Assembly (NCBI GenBank): GCA_023333565.1
Contig: JAJKFH010001934.1
Span: 246,340-310,339, forward strand
From: Puffinus mauretanicus
Lineage: Eukaryota; Chordata; Aves; Procellariiformes; Procellariidae
DNA: 64,000 nucleotides
Reading direction: 5' to 3'
Shown: positions 26,041 through 37,977 of the stretch, piece after piece
Position numbering within the stretch: the stretch's first letter is position 1
Layout of the letters: every line of letters begins with the position of its first letter
The notes under the pieces: generated by a model
Database searches by the model: none
The model's input: only the letters and a program-made list of their open reading frames with translations
Told to the model about the DNA's origin: nothing
Made by a program: the position numbers and the translations under genes

Positions 26041-29000
26041 GTGAGTCTGCAAATGAACTTCTCCTCCTGTCTGTGTTCTGTGTAGCTGATCTTCCTCTAG
26101 CAAAACCTCACCCTTGCAGCCGTTCTTTTTTTGGGAGACAAATTTGATGGCTCTTTGCTAATGTGGTTCCTGTCTGTTTGTCTTGCCCTTCTCAATATTC
26201 TCTCTCGTCTGACTTTTGCACCTGACGAGGAAGGCAGCCTGGTCAGTTAGGAAGATGTCGCTAAGAAAGCGCGATGCCTGTCTTGGACATCTTCCTGCCT
26301 GCTGCCAGCGGGAAGGGAAGGGGTCTTCTGTGTGTCACTTCCTATCCTGTTCCTCTTGTACGTGTCCCGCTCCAGCCGCCTCGTCTTGTCCTGCTAAGCT
26401 CCTCCATCACACTTGCGCTCACCATCTCCGGCTTGTTCTGGTCACGCTCCAGACTGCACTCTAACCTCGGAGCTCAGGCTCGAAGGCCTTAGGCGTGGAA
26501 AAAGAAACCAATTGATGACTTTTGAGCTGCCTGGGTAAGGGCATTTCCTCAAAGGGTTATAGACGAGACGCTTCATGGTATGGTGTCATAGTTAGTCATG
26601 GCTAAGCTTATTTGAAGCTTGCCCTGCTGTCAAAGAAGTCTTCTCCCCTTTTCTGTCATCCCTGATGTCTCTGAATTGGGGCCATCCTGCTAAAATGAGT
26701 TTTCATGCAGATCAGTTCACCATCTACTCGCCTGGCTGCGTGTTGGGTGATGTGGGTGCAAGGGAGGGGGCAGGGGCATGTGGTGGGAGATCAGCCATCC
26801 TGTCTGGGTGGCAGCGTGGTCTTTGGCTTAGAGCAATGTGCAGGTGCACCTCAAAAGACGTACCGCAGAGGCAGACTTAACCTAATGCAAATTTCAGGCT
26901 GCTTCTAAGACAGATGCAAAGTGGAAAAGTGGAGGTGAAAAAGTGGTTTTCAGACCAAACCACTGAAAGCAAAACTGAGAGGAAAAGTCCTTACATGGTT
27001 GTTTGCAGCTGCACTGTAATGAAAGCCATCTACAACTACCCGAGGGTGTAAATGCTGGGCTGGAGGAAGAGTTCACTGGGGTACAAAAGTGTATGAGGTC
27101 ACAGGATGAAACTGTGGTTGAGAGATCAAAGGCTTTGGGTGACAAACTTCCAACCAGAAATGACAGAGGAGACATCTTCCGAACTGTAAGGGTGTGACAG
27201 AAGCCTGGCTAAGAGATGGAATTATTTTCTGCTTCGAGTCATCTGATCTGGCTTAAGAAGCAGAAGATGGCTATAATCTGGACAAAGTGCAAAGCCAAGG
27301 TACGAGGGAGCAGTCAGTATTGTCAGGAGGGTTAGACTGGAAAGCGCGTATCTTCCTGTCTTCTATGAGTTTAAGACACTTGGGCGGTCATAAGATGGTG
27401 GTGGTAGGTTGTTGTGTTTGCTTGCAATTTTAACACCCGCTCTTACAAGGTCAGTTAACTTTCTTAGGAAGTTCTTAGGGGAAAAAATGCTGGAAACCCT
27501 TTGAGACGAGTGAGCAAGGAGGTAGGAAAGAGGTATAGTGGAGACTTTCAAACCCGGTGCAGCTGGGAGAGGAGGCCCTGCTGCTCTCTGGACTGGCGGT
27601 CAGCAGGTTGTGCTGGGCTCACAGTAAGAAAAGAAGATAGCGTTGGACTGTCTTGACCTTGAAGGAGGTCACTGGAACTGAAGTCGAGGGTAAGGTGGTG
27701 TGAGAAGGCCATCAGGAGCGTTCTGCACATGCTGCAGCTCCCAGCCAGAGAAGGGCATGCAAGGTTTGAATGGTAAGGAAAGCTAGATCATACTGTTCCT
27801 GTCTCCCTTGCTGAGAACTTCAGCTAGCCAGAGGCAATTGCTGCTATAAAAAGCTCCGGCTCATCTCTTGAGTTTCTGCACTGGCTGGGGAGGAAACTCC
27901 CTCTTGCTGCTGTTTGTACTTCCTGCGTTTCAGGGAAGGCAGCTAAGCAAGCGAGGCAGAGCTGTCTTCCATCTCCTCTCGGGAACCAAGGCTGTCTTTT
28001 GCAGAAAAGAGAGCCTGGGGAGCTTTTGGCTTCTTGGCACCTTTGCTTTCAGCTTCTAAATAACACCAGGTTAGGGAAGGGGAGGTAATACCTTGGGGGG
28101 GAGAGGAGGGGTGAAGAGGACAGTGGAATAAATCATCAAAAATCAGAGCAACAGAGCATGCTGGGGTCTGACACCTGGGGGGCCCATGATGCCGTACACT
28201 GCGGTTGCTTGAGAGATGGTAACCTGAAAATGCTAAGGGTTTTTCATCACATTGGTGATGTATCTATTCAAGTTTTCTTGAGTTGGAAAGCAGTCAAAAC
28301 GGGCAGTGCCCCATTAGAGTGGATGCTAAGTCTGATTTTGGGAATAATATTATGAAGAGTTTGTCCTGTCAGGGCCATGACAGAGGCAGAGAATGGTTGA
28401 GTATTTCCTCATTGTGACTAGGGCTTTAAGTGCTCTCAAAAGCACGGGCTGAAAAGAGGATGTTTTTTTTTTCCAAAAGAGGTCTCGCTTCTAACATTTG
28501 GGAAACTCCATCTGTAAAACCAGAAATAGTCCAGGTGAACTACATCAGATTCTGGAGATGTATCGTTACAAATGATTAAAACAAAGGTAAAAAAGTGAGG
28601 AAATGTGCCTTGCTGTGGGATGTTTGGGGTAGAGCAGTGACTTTTGTGCCAAATTCAGGGTAGAGTTTGGAAGAAGGAAAATAGAGGTGCTTCAACTAAT
28701 TTTAAGACTTTCTCAAAATCTATTATTGCACGTCCAGTAGATTACTTGGCTAGTGTTGGATTTTGTCTTGCAGCAGAGAATTTCTGAATGCTCTATAATG
28801 GTGGATAGATACAGAAGCTGCTGGAGGTTTTTACCTGTCATTGCAACTTCCTTGGGCTGAGGCGCAGCATTGGGCATACTAATCTTAAATGCAATAGCAT
28901 TCTTTCTAAACAAGGTGGTAGATTAAGAGGCTGCTGAAGAAGAAAAATTCTTGATGGGATACAGTGCTGTACTGTTTTGCTTGCTGATAATGAAATCAAG

Positions 29001-29192
29001 GGCTCTCAGCTTCGGCTAGTCGGTGTTGCTGTGCTCTCCTCTGCAGAAGGTAGACTGAAGACCAGCTGTTTCAGAAGCCAGAGAGAAGTTGGTGCGGATC
29101 GATGGCAGTTCAGTCAGCTCAGCCATGTCTCCTCCGTCTCGTGCTTTCTGAGTGTTTTCTGTTTGCTTCTCTCCCCTCCCGTCCCCTTGCAG
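26041..29192. other. PHACTR4 intron (3.2 kb)
   Basis: Bounded by GTGAGT and CCCTTGCAG. I see no other exon or recognisable repeat inside. A 64-codon open frame near 27003 shows no family motif or matching splice sites. Confidence 0.75.
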
Positions 29193-29357
29193 ATGGTGAA
29201 GAACCAGATAAGCTGAACCCACCTGCACTGAAGAATGGCCACACAGTCCCAATCGGTGGTCCTGGGGTTTGTAACCTGGCCAGCCAGGAGGAAGAGGCCA
29301 CAAAGCCATCCAGCCTTAGGAAGCCTGTTCCAGCTGAGGAACCAAAGAAAAGGCAGG
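29193..29357 (+). CDS. PHACTR4: PHACTR4 central exon
   Basis: 165 bp, phase 1/1, between CCTTGCAG and GG|GTAAGA, about residues 102-156. It encodes EEPDKLNPPALKNGHTVPIG, then an acidic/polar stretch and PSSLRKPVPAEEPKKRQG. LKNGHT.PIG and SLRK.P.E..KKR match the spacing I recall for PHACTR4 rather than PHACTR1-3. This is part of the poorly ordered linker between the N-terminal RPEL and the C-terminal core. Confidence 0.88.
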
Positions 29358-29487
29358 GTAAGAAACCAGATGTGTACAAAATCGGTTGCTTCAGATTCTC
29401 CCAGGACCAGTTTTGAATTCCTATCTGATTATTCCCACCCCGCTCTGGGCCCTCCAGTCTCTTAAACCGAGCTCTCTCACTCTGCAG

Positions 29488-29847
29488 GCTCATCCAGCAG
29501 CCACTCTGGGCCTGAACTGGAACCACCTCAGGAGCCGTATGTTCCCAGACAGCCTCTCCTTCCCCCAAAAAGACCTCCCTCTACTTCCCAGGAGGCAAAC
29601 GAAGCACAGGCGAAGGATCCGACGCCTGCCAGCAGCACTGCAAAAACTGCACCCTCCACCACAGCCCCTGTTGCGGCAAAGACACTCAATTCCACAGCTG
29701 CCCCTTCCCCAGCCCCCAGGACTCTGCCCCCTGCTCTTGCCAGTGCCAACACTACTGCTCCCACGAGTACAACCAGCACAGCTCCTGCCAAACAGCCTCC
29801 CGTCCCTCCTCCCAAACCTGTCAACAGAAATAGCAACTCAGTAATAG
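29488..29847 (+). CDS. PHACTR4: PHACTR4 proline/threonine-rich exon
   Basis: 360 bp, phase 1/1, between CTCTGCAG and G|GTAAGT, about residues 157-276. It encodes a low-complexity segment rich in Pro, Ala, Thr and Ser, including LLPPKRPPSTS, TLNSTAAPSPAPRTLPPA and QPPVPPPKPVNRNSN. Poly-proline stretches of this kind could bind SH3, WW or EVH1 domains (inference). The exon stays open in one frame with splice sites in register, so it is real despite the simple composition. Confidence 0.9.
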
Positions 29848-32800
29848 GTAAGTGCCTCCGTTAGCTGTTTTTTGTACCCTGGGATGTTCTGGAGCCCTTG
29901 CTTTGAGAGTCTCTTCCCTTCGTAAGGGAAGATTTTTAGTATGATGTAGCAAACGTATCATGAATGTCTGACCATCTTTCCTGAATACAGTCCAGTTTGG
30001 ACTCAGAAGATCTGCCAGTGTTTAGCCAGGACACATGTGTGCTGAGAACAATGTAATTACTGGAGTCTTCTGCTGTGAGCCATCCAATCTGTCAGACGTG
30101 CGTGTTTCCAACAGCTACCTGCAGGAGGGAATCCCTGCCTGCTTTTGGCAGGAGTGGGGGTGGTGCAAGGAGAGGGGAAGGCATTTCTGTCAACTGTAAG
30201 AGAGTGTCTTTGGATGTTGATGCTTCACTGAGACCTGGGATTCAGCTGTGGACAGCTGGGATTGGTGGATGGTGTATGAGATTTTTGCTTTGCGAGACTA
30301 TGGTCAGTGAGAATTGATGCTTTCAGCTGGCCTTTGCAAAAAGCAAAACCAAAAAAATCCACATCACACCAAACAATGTCTGTTATGGCTCTCACCGCTG
30401 GGCCATGTCGTTTCCACTTAGTGCAGAGAGGCCAGGAGCTGGCAGGGGTAATTCAGACTTCCCTGGTTATACTCGGGCAGCTTCTCTACGCTAGGGTATT
30501 GCCTTTTTAGTCTCGTCCTTAAGTCTTGTCCCATGGATAAATCAGCTCAACTGTAATTTGAGCTGAATCTTCCCACTTAAAGAATTAAATGTCTTTATCT
30601 CTGTAACTTTTCTAAGCAGAAGATCTGGGGAGAGTTTCTTAAAGCTGAATGAGTCCCTGCTTTCTTTAGGCATTTTAGAGGTCTTAAAGGTGCATCACTG
30701 CTGGAGTAGATGGGACAACTCCCATCCAGTCGATGGCCAGCCTGTTCATATTTCACAGACCACCTGCTAATCTTTGGACTGCATTAGCAGAGGCTAGTAC
30801 AGATCAGGAGAGGGGTTCCCGGGAAGATCAATCAGACAGGTCTGCACTATTATCACAGAAACTGGAGGCGTTACCCAGGTGTGGTTTGGGAGGCAGTGGT
30901 AGAAGCTTAGATCGTGTGCAAGTTACCATCTGAAGTAGCCTGGGTCACTGCATCGCTCTGTTCTGCTTGGGGCTTCTCCTTGCTCTAACAGGTTTTGCAA
31001 GCAACCTTGATATGGTGTTAAACACTCCTGTATGCCAGACCAGCTTGATTAGTCTGACCGTACTGGAGCACTTGATGAAATACTTTCTTGTTTTCTTTAA
31101 GCTGCTTGCACACATCACAGATGGTATTTGAAATGCCCCAGCGCTAATTGCAGGAGGTGCTTGTGGAACAAAAAATGTGGCTGGAGACAGCAGTCTATCA
31201 AACATATGTTCAGACCCAGCCTGCCTCTCTCCCCAACAATACAGGGCTGGGCTCAGTGCACCTGCGGCTGCAGGGGTGTGGAGGAGAGGAGAGCAGCCAG
31301 CCCCTCTTTTGTCTCCTGGATGAGAATGCAGATGCAGAAAGAGGCTTTGCAGCTCTCCGCAGGGCCGTGCATCCAGCACGATGGAGCTGTAACTGCGGCA
31401 TGCGTGCAGTCATTGCCGTGCGAGCCTTGTTTTGTTGCTGTGGATAAAAGCAGCAGTGGAATTAGCTTCATGAGCTCTCCACAGGTCTTTGATGCCTGCT
31501 CTGACTCGGGCATGTGTGTGCTTTTGTGCTGCTATTATAACCTAAGGCAGTGGAGGACTGTTAATGTGCAGATCGCCCCTTTGTTCCCTCCTGAAGATGT
31601 TCCCTTATGTTCATTCTGCAGTTCTGGTGTGTCTGATGCAGTAGCTGAAAATAAGGCTCAGGAAACACTTGCTTTTGGGGAATGGGAATTTAATCAGCAT
31701 CAGCTTGAAAAAGCAAGCAGGGCAAATGGTGGCGTCCTGCTGGCCGGGAGCTTGGCGGCAGCCCTGGTGTTGGTGCCGCTGACAGGTTTCAGGAGCCACA
31801 GTTTCTGTAGCCTGGGCTAGAGCACCAGATCTGGCCGCGGTGGCACGTCACAAGAGGTGGTGCCAGTCGATGCACTGGGTTTATCACACTGCAGGGAGAC
31901 GGGCTGGCTCGGGAGGATGCTTTGAGTGGCGCCCAGCCCTTTTCTGTCTCCTCTCCCTTCTGCCAGCTACTTGGTCCCTTTCAAAATCTGTCTTTGATTG
32001 CCCAAAGGTGATTCGAGCCTGGTCCTGCCAGGCTTCCAGAACTACTGAGGAGATACTGAAATCCCTCTGGGTTGAAGTTGATGGGAGCTGAGGGCACTCG
32101 GTGTTTTGCGCAATCTGGACCTTAATCTACAAGGGGAAAGTCTGAAAATGCTAAACATCCCAAAAATGTGCCCACCTCTCTGCAGTTATGCAGCCTTATC
32201 TCGGTGAAACACCCCCCTACTTGCAGCACCCTCTTGTGGTGTCTGGTACTGCGGATTCCTCCCAGCTCCGTGCTGGGGCCACTGCTGTGTGACCACCACC
32301 CGATCCAGGTGAAATGTGCAGTGAGTCTGATCCTCTTCAAGCAGGTGGCCAAAACCTTTCCAAGCCCAAGAAGCCACCGATGTATGAATGTTAAAGGCTA
32401 CAAACTTTTAAAGCAAGAGCAGTCTTCACTGGTGCAACTTCTTCCCTAGGAACCAAAGGGTGTTCTCGGAACCTGAGATTACCTGCTGCAGGCATTTTCC
32501 ATGATACGACACAGTCTCCATTTCTCCCTCTCTCTCACACAGCAGACAAACTCTCTGTAGACTCAAGGCTCTTAAATATTTTTGGAAGTTTTGCTAGTTA
32601 TTTTGTAGTTGCAGAGAAGCTTATGTGGGACTTAAGGAACAGAGTGCAGAGGGAGTGGAGCAGAACCTCATCCTCAAACAGGCAGGAGCTGCTGGCAGCA
32701 AGGTGTTCTTGGGCTGGGTCTGGCATGTGAATGGAACGGAAAGGGGGAGAGCACATTGCTGCTTGCAGTTCTGACTTTTGCCTTTGAGTGAGACTTCCCA

Positions 32801-33256
32801 AAAAGTTTTTTAATGTGCAAGGGAACCATTAACACAACTGTAGTCTGGGGTGTCCTGGATGTCTCAGATTCCTTTGCAAACCGATGCTGTAAATATAGCC
32901 ATAAAATGCCCTACATACCTGCATTCCTTGGCTGAGGGCGCGGGCTGATCTGGGTGAGCTCCATCTGCTGTCACTTGAGGGCTGGTGCTGTTTCTCTCTC
33001 TCCAAAGCAGCAGGATGCACAGACCTCTCCCAGCCTGCTTGTTTCTGGCTGCTCTCCCAAGACTTACCTTTGCTTCAGGAAGGACAAACTACAGGCTTGC
33101 AACCTGGTTATTTCTGGCACCGTGTTCTAGCAGAAAAGCAGCAGAGATTGCTTGGTCCAAGGCTCCGAGTGCTTTGCCATGCTTATTCCACACTGGTGAA
33201 GGATATCTGTAAAATGCCCTGTTAAATATAGTGGCTTTTGTGCGTTTTATTTTCAG
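29848..33256. other. PHACTR4 intron (3.4 kb)
   Basis: Bounded by GTAAGT and TTATTTTCAG. It contains a long chance open frame (31128-31820) that I rejected as a gene. No transposon or RNA gene is recognised. Confidence 0.75.
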
Positions 33257-33848
33257 CTGAACTTTCTCAAGCAATGAACAGTGGTACAGGCTTGTCCAAG
33301 CCTTCCCCTCCTCTCCCACCGAAGAGAGGCCTCCTGCCTAACAACACATCAGAGGCAGCTATCACTTCCAAGCCCCCGAACGACAGGACAGTGACAGCTA
33401 ACCGCCCCGCACTGATACCGATGCACATGAGCTCTGCTTACCCGCCACCCTCGCCTTCGCCACCGCTGCCCACCCACATACCCCCTGAGCCTCCGCGCAT
33501 GCCCTTGCCTGCCTCCACCCCTGTCTTGGACCCTCCGCGCTCCCTGGATCTACCCAAAGAGACGACGATTCCTCCTCCTCCTCCTCCTGAAGACTTCAGG
33601 TCCTTGGAAGTGTCGAAGAGGATGGCAGAGCAAGGGTTTGGTGAATCTCACATGCTGCCTCGCCTGCCCCAAATCCCATTGCACATCCGTATCCAGCAGG
33701 CTCTGGCCAGTCCTCTGCCTGTCACCCCGCCTGCCGAGGGGTCTCACAGGGCTCACTCGCTGCTCTTCGAGAACGATGGCTTTGGAGAAGACAATGGCAC
33801 CCTGGGCAGGACGAGGTCCCTGCCTGTCACCATCGAGATGCTGAAAGT
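33257..33848 (+). CDS. PHACTR4: PHACTR4 largest exon, proline-rich region
   Basis: 592 bp, enters in phase 1 and leaves in phase 2 (AAAGT|GTGAGT), about residues 277-474. It opens with ELSQAMNSGTGLSKPSPPLP and contains SPSPPLPTHIPPEPPRMPLP, PPPPPEDFRSLEV, IPLHIRIQQALASPLPVTP and the family-typical SHRAHSLLFEND followed by TLGRTRSLPVTIEMLKV. The serine within RTRSLP is a plausible basophilic-kinase or 14-3-3 site (inference only). Reading frame and conserved blocks make this exon unambiguous. Confidence 0.95.
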
Positions 33849-34558
33849 GTGAGTACCTGCTGTACACGTGTGCAGTGAACATCTAGCAGTGGTGTGGGTC
33901 ACGCTGGGCTCTGACATGTTGGTGTCGTACTCCCTACTCCTGCGAGGCTGTGGTGGTGAGGAGGGCTCTGGGCAGGGCTGGCTCCTTTGCTGGTTTTTTG
34001 CAACAGCCTAGAAACCATTTTGCCTGTTGGCTGAATCTGTGTTTCAGCCTTTTAGGGGACCAGTGCATCTTGCCCATGAAATTAACCCTGGTTCTGGGAT
34101 TTTATTGCTTACAAAGGGAAATGGGTTCCAGACTACAAACACAGGCTGATGCCAGGAATCCAGGCCTGGCCTGTCTTTAATTGCACCAAGACAAAACAAG
34201 GTCCTGGATTTCATCCATTTGTGGCCTTCCTTAGCCTTTCATTTTGCAAAACAGAAGTGGGAAAAGGACTGTCTTGTATTATAACAGAGTTGAACCTGCA
34301 AGTCCCAAAGCAGGGGGGTGAGAGGGCTGTTTGGTTCTGCAAAGAATCTGCCTCTGGCATTTCCTCTGCCAGAGCTCCCTGTGCTTTGGAGAGAGGGAAT
34401 GGTGCAGGATTGTGGGGCGGCTCTTGCATCTCTGGTTCCTGGGCTGCCCCCAGACCTGCCTTCTACGTGCTGAGGAGAGCTAACAAGGTGTTGATTTTGG
34501 GGTATTCCCCAGCCCCTTTGGCATGTGTTAAGAGATGTAATAGTGTGCTTCTCGTTAG
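33849..34558. other. PHACTR4 intron
   Basis: 710 bp bounded by GTGAGT and CTCGTTAG. Nothing further is recognised. Confidence 0.85.
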
Positions 34559-34782
34559 TCCAGACGATGAGGAAGAGGAAGAAGATGACCAGGAAGAGGA
34601 GCAGAATTCGGGCCCTCGTGTGTATATTGGAGATGTGCCATCTGTCACGGTCATCCCAAAACTGGTACCCCAGGTCCTGCCGGAGGAGCAGGAAGGAGAT
34701 GAAGGGATGAGCGACTCTGACTCGGAGGGGCCCATCCTATACAAAGATGACGAGGATGAGGAAGAAGATGAAAGCCATAACA
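34559..34782 (+). CDS. PHACTR4: PHACTR4 acidic exon
   Basis: 224 bp, acceptor CTCGTTAG, donor AACA|GTAAGG, about residues 474-548. It encodes two strongly acidic runs (PDDEEEEEDDQEEEQ and KDDEDEEEDESHNS) around VTVIPKLVPQVLPEEQEG and SDSDSEGPILY. PHACTR4 orthologues carry comparable acidic blocks just before the C-terminal RPEL array. The motif SDSDSEG is a good casein kinase 2-type context (inference). Confidence 0.92.
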
Positions 34783-35242
34783 GTAAGGCTTTGACATTGC
34801 AGCTGGCTTTTTCTCTGCTGAACTCGTGCCTGGCTGTATTGAGATTTGGATCAAAGAGCTAGTTCACACAGTGCTTCAAAGCAGCTGGTTCTTGGTTTCA
34901 TGATGTACCACATGTCCTCTTCCTCACTTTTTCAAAGGCTCTGCAGCCAAACCTGTATGCTCATCTGCTGAGATGCACCGCTCCAGTTGCAGATGGCTCC
35001 TGCAACAGCTTGTGCTGTCCCACCCCTTCAGGTGGGATAGCATTAGGTGAGCATGCGGGCATCACGCAGAAGTGCTGGCGGCTGTTGTAGTGTGACTAGC
35101 TCTGGTTAGCTCTGGAGCTGTAGTGCAGAGCTTTGAAAGCAAGCTTCAGGGGAGAGCGCAACTGCCGGGGGCACGTGGCTCGTATCGTTGTGCTCAGGCA
35201 CTGCAGTCTTCAGTCGCGTCCCGTTGCTCTTCCTCCCCACAG
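34783..35242. other. PHACTR4 intron
   Basis: 460 bp bounded by GTAAGG and CCCCACAG. Nothing further is recognised. Confidence 0.85.
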
Positions 35243-35393
35243 GCACGCTGGCTAACAAAGTGAAGAGGAAAGACACGCTAGCTATAAAGCTGGGGAACGC
35301 AACCATGCCGCAGGAGGAGAAGATTGTCTTCCCTCGGAAAAGCAAGGAGGAGTGGAACGAAATTCGGCACCAGATTGGGACGACGCTGATCAG
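35243..35393 (+). CDS. PHACTR4: PHACTR4 exon, degenerate second RPEL region
   Basis: 151 bp, about residues 549-598. It encodes STLANKVKRKDTLAIKLGNA and then a short variable segment followed by FPRKSKEEWNEIRHQIGTTL. In Phactr proteins LAxKL is normally followed by an RPxxxEL core forming the first of three C-terminal RPEL repeats. Here the residues after KL are GNATMPQEEK with no RP pair, so the core looks lost or highly diverged. SKEEWNEIRHQIG..LIRR leads into the next RPEL. Splice signals are CCCCACAG and CAG|GTACGG. Confidence 0.92.
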
Positions 35394-36013
35394 GTACGGA
35401 GAATGGAGGAGGGTGTTACGTCTGAGCCGTTGGCACAGCGTGTGAGGGGTGGGATTGGACAAAGCTGTTGCCTGGAATATGATGGGTGGTTGGGCACTAC
35501 TGCTGGATCAGGCTGGGAGGTTAAGTGTTGCTTTTCCCCCTTGGTTATAAAAGTTGGAAGTTCCTTCTGGAGTTGAGCAATATCCCCTGACAGGCCCCTG
35601 TTTCCAGATGTTAAAAGGACTGGGAGGGGAAAATCTCAAGGACTACAGAAATGTTACTGCTGTGAAATATGGATGGTGTATAAAGATGTGGACAGACGCA
35701 GGCTGACCGCTGATGCGTTAGGTGGTGGATTAAGCTGAGGCTGTTGATAGTCCGGGCTCTGCCATCTCCTTGAGTTCCCTGTAAAGTTGCCTCTGAGCTT
35801 TTGAGAGGCCGTAGCGCTTTCCAAATCTGTGCCTGTGGGTGAACGGCTGTTTGAGTGGAGGAGAGTGCAAAACAGGGCAGCAGAGGTCTCCACTGGTGAA
35901 TGAGGGGTGTCGAGGAGGCTTTTCAGTGCACTGAAACCAAGCAGTTGTATTCTTCATCCCCTACTGATGAATGACCAGATAAAACATTACGCACTTGTCA
36001 TGCTTTTCTTTAG
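35394..36013. other. PHACTR4 intron
   Basis: 620 bp bounded by GTACGG and TTCTTTAG. Nothing further is recognised. Confidence 0.85.
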
Positions 36014-36069
36014 GCGACTGAGTCAGAGACCAACAGCAGAAGAACTGGAGCAGAGGAACATACTTCAAC
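36014..36069 (+). CDS. PHACTR4: PHACTR4 exon with RPEL repeat
   Basis: A 56-bp exon between TTCTTTAG and CAAC|GTGAGT, about residues 599-617. It encodes RLSQRPTAEELEQRNILQ, a canonical RPEL core (RPTAEEL followed by NIL), which binds G-actin in the hydrophobic cleft between its subdomains. It is too short to find without the flanking exons, but the frame, the splice sites and the near-invariant motif leave little doubt. Confidence 0.95.
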
Positions 36070-36956
36070 GTGAGTAATGCTTCTCTAGTGGTCCTAAGTA
36101 ATAAAATAAGTTTGCCTTTAACGTCTTAGTCCAGGCGTACCTAGAATCTGCTTGAAATGTAGTGGTGGAGGACTGTGTTTTGGTTATATTGCTGTAGTAA
36201 AGCAGTTCAACTAATTTTTCCCAGTACTTCGTTACCGTCAGAAACTGGCTCTGGATAAAATGAGACCTTAGTGGTGGTACCAAGCAATACAGTTCAAAGC
36301 ATCATGTTATAGAAAGGCTACCTGTCCCCTGCCTGACACCTCAGGGAAAAGTATGTGAACTGGTTAAAACTCTGGTGTTACACAGCAGGGTCTGTTAAAG
36401 GTGTTTTTGTTTGGGCTGGACTTTTATTTGTGGTCCAGACATTACAGCGTTGTATCGCATGATCCAAAAAGCAGCAGTTTGTTGCCCAGTCAGTGGTGTT
36501 TCTCTTGGCTGTACCTTGCTCCGCAAAAGTTTTAAATAAACATCTTGAGGAAAGGGAAATGTCAGTTCAGGAAGTTTCCATTTAAAATATTTATCTGTGC
36601 TGTTGTTCTCTTTACGCTATTAGTATGATAGCTTTGAGGAGGAGCAATCTGCAAAGTGGCTTGGATGTATTTTGACAATATGGCCATTAATCTTTAACAT
36701 ACACGGGGCTGGAGAGAATGACTCATTCGTGCTGCGTAAAGGCCCATATTGCCACTGTCGGTCAGGGGGTGCTTGGTGAGCAAGGGTATTGAGCTGGACT
36801 GCGCTCTCTGCCTGTAATAAGTGCAGACACGGCACAGTGAGCTTTCGGATATGTAGATAATCTGATATAGCTCGATACTTTCCTTTGTTCAAGTCCAGAA
36901 AGCACTTTTCAAAGCCTGTGATGCTTACAGGAAAAATTTATTTTTTCCCTTGGCAG
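36070..36956. other. PHACTR4 intron
   Basis: 887 bp bounded by GTGAGT and CTTGGCAG. Nothing further is recognised. Confidence 0.85.
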
Positions 36957-37018
36957 CGAAAAATGAAGCTGACCGTCAAGCTGAGAAGCGAGAGATCAAA
37001 CGCAGGCTCACCAGAAAG
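36957..37018 (+). CDS. PHACTR4: PHACTR4 exon, inter-RPEL linker
   Basis: 62 bp, about residues 617-638. It encodes PKNEADRQAEKREIKRRLTR plus a final Lys, the basic helical linker that begins the last RPEL repeat. It leaves in phase 0 at AAAG|GTACTG, matching the next exon. Confidence 0.93.
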
Positions 37019-37839
37019 GTACTGCTGGCCTCCGTGCTGTGATCGCCATCTGGCAGAGCTGTCGGGATGGTGGTGGCTATGAGCACATCGTAGGTACCTT
37101 GCTGTGGGTGAAGTCACGGGGCTATTGTGTAAGTGTCCCCAGTGCCCTCTGACTGCAGTGACTTTGGAACGTGGACTGTCACCAACGGTGAGCCGTTGGC
37201 ACCGCAGCCACGTTTGTCAGTGATAGATCTGAGCTGGCATCAAGCGTAACAAGCTAGATGAGAACTAAATTTGGCACCTGGCACTTGAAAGGTTTCCTGG
37301 TGCTGGCCTGGCTGTTCTAACACAGTACTTCAGTGGCCACGACTTTCACACCAGGCGCCCCAAAATCCATTTCTAAAGTAGCAGCAGTGTGGGAGAAGCT
37401 GAGCAGAGCAACAGCTGCTTTTACTATTACGTTCGAGTTACTTGTGGTTGTTACTCATGGCTGGGAATAACTTCCCAAGGGCCTGTGGGTATGAAATGCG
37501 AGTGGTGCCATTGCTGAAGCGGGGAACGGGCTTGCTTGGTTTAAGGGTGTCACGCAGGGCTCACCCTTGTAATGGCTGTTCCCAAACCCCTCAGTGTCTT
37601 CCTTCTCCTTGGCAATGTGGCCTTGGTTCTGCCCTAGCCTGTCCTTGTGATCCAAACGAGACGACGCTGTCTGTAAGAGGGTTTGCCTATCCCCTTGCAG
37701 GCTGCGAGCAGGACCTAGTGGTATCTGTGGTTCAGGCCCAGTGAGGGAACTGGTTTTAGTTTTGCTCGGGATGCTTAGTCCTGAAATGCTTTTGTGGACA
37801 GGGCGCAAACTAACTTCCTTTGTTCTTGCTGGTGTTCAG
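37019..37839. other. PHACTR4 intron
   Basis: 821 bp bounded by GTACTG and GTGTTCAG. Nothing further is recognised. Confidence 0.85.
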
Positions 37840-37977
37840 CTTAGCCAAAGGCCTACAGTGGCAGAGCTGCAGGCCAGGAAGATCCTGAGGTTTAACGAAT
37901 ATGTGGAAGTAACAGATGCTCAAGACTATGACCGGCGAGCGGATAAGCCATGGACAAAGCTAACACCAGCTGACAAG
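37840..37977 (+). CDS. PHACTR4: PHACTR4 exon with last RPEL and PP1-binding segment
   Basis: 138 bp, phase 0/0, about residues 639-684. It begins [20 protein letters not shown], the last RPEL core running straight into the phosphatase-binding string. In the Phactr/PP1 holoenzyme this string supplies an RVxF-like element (here KILRF), a hydrophobic pair (YVEV), an Arg and the Trp of [11 protein letters not shown]; all are visible here. The very strong conservation fits a direct PP1 catalytic-subunit contact that remodels the substrate surface. Confidence 0.96.

Noticed and set aside
31128..31820. 230-codon open frame on the plus strand in a PHACTR4 intron
   Set aside because: Cys/Trp-rich random-looking product, no family motif, no splice-site agreement, and it lies within an intron defined by clean PHACTR4 exons on both sides.
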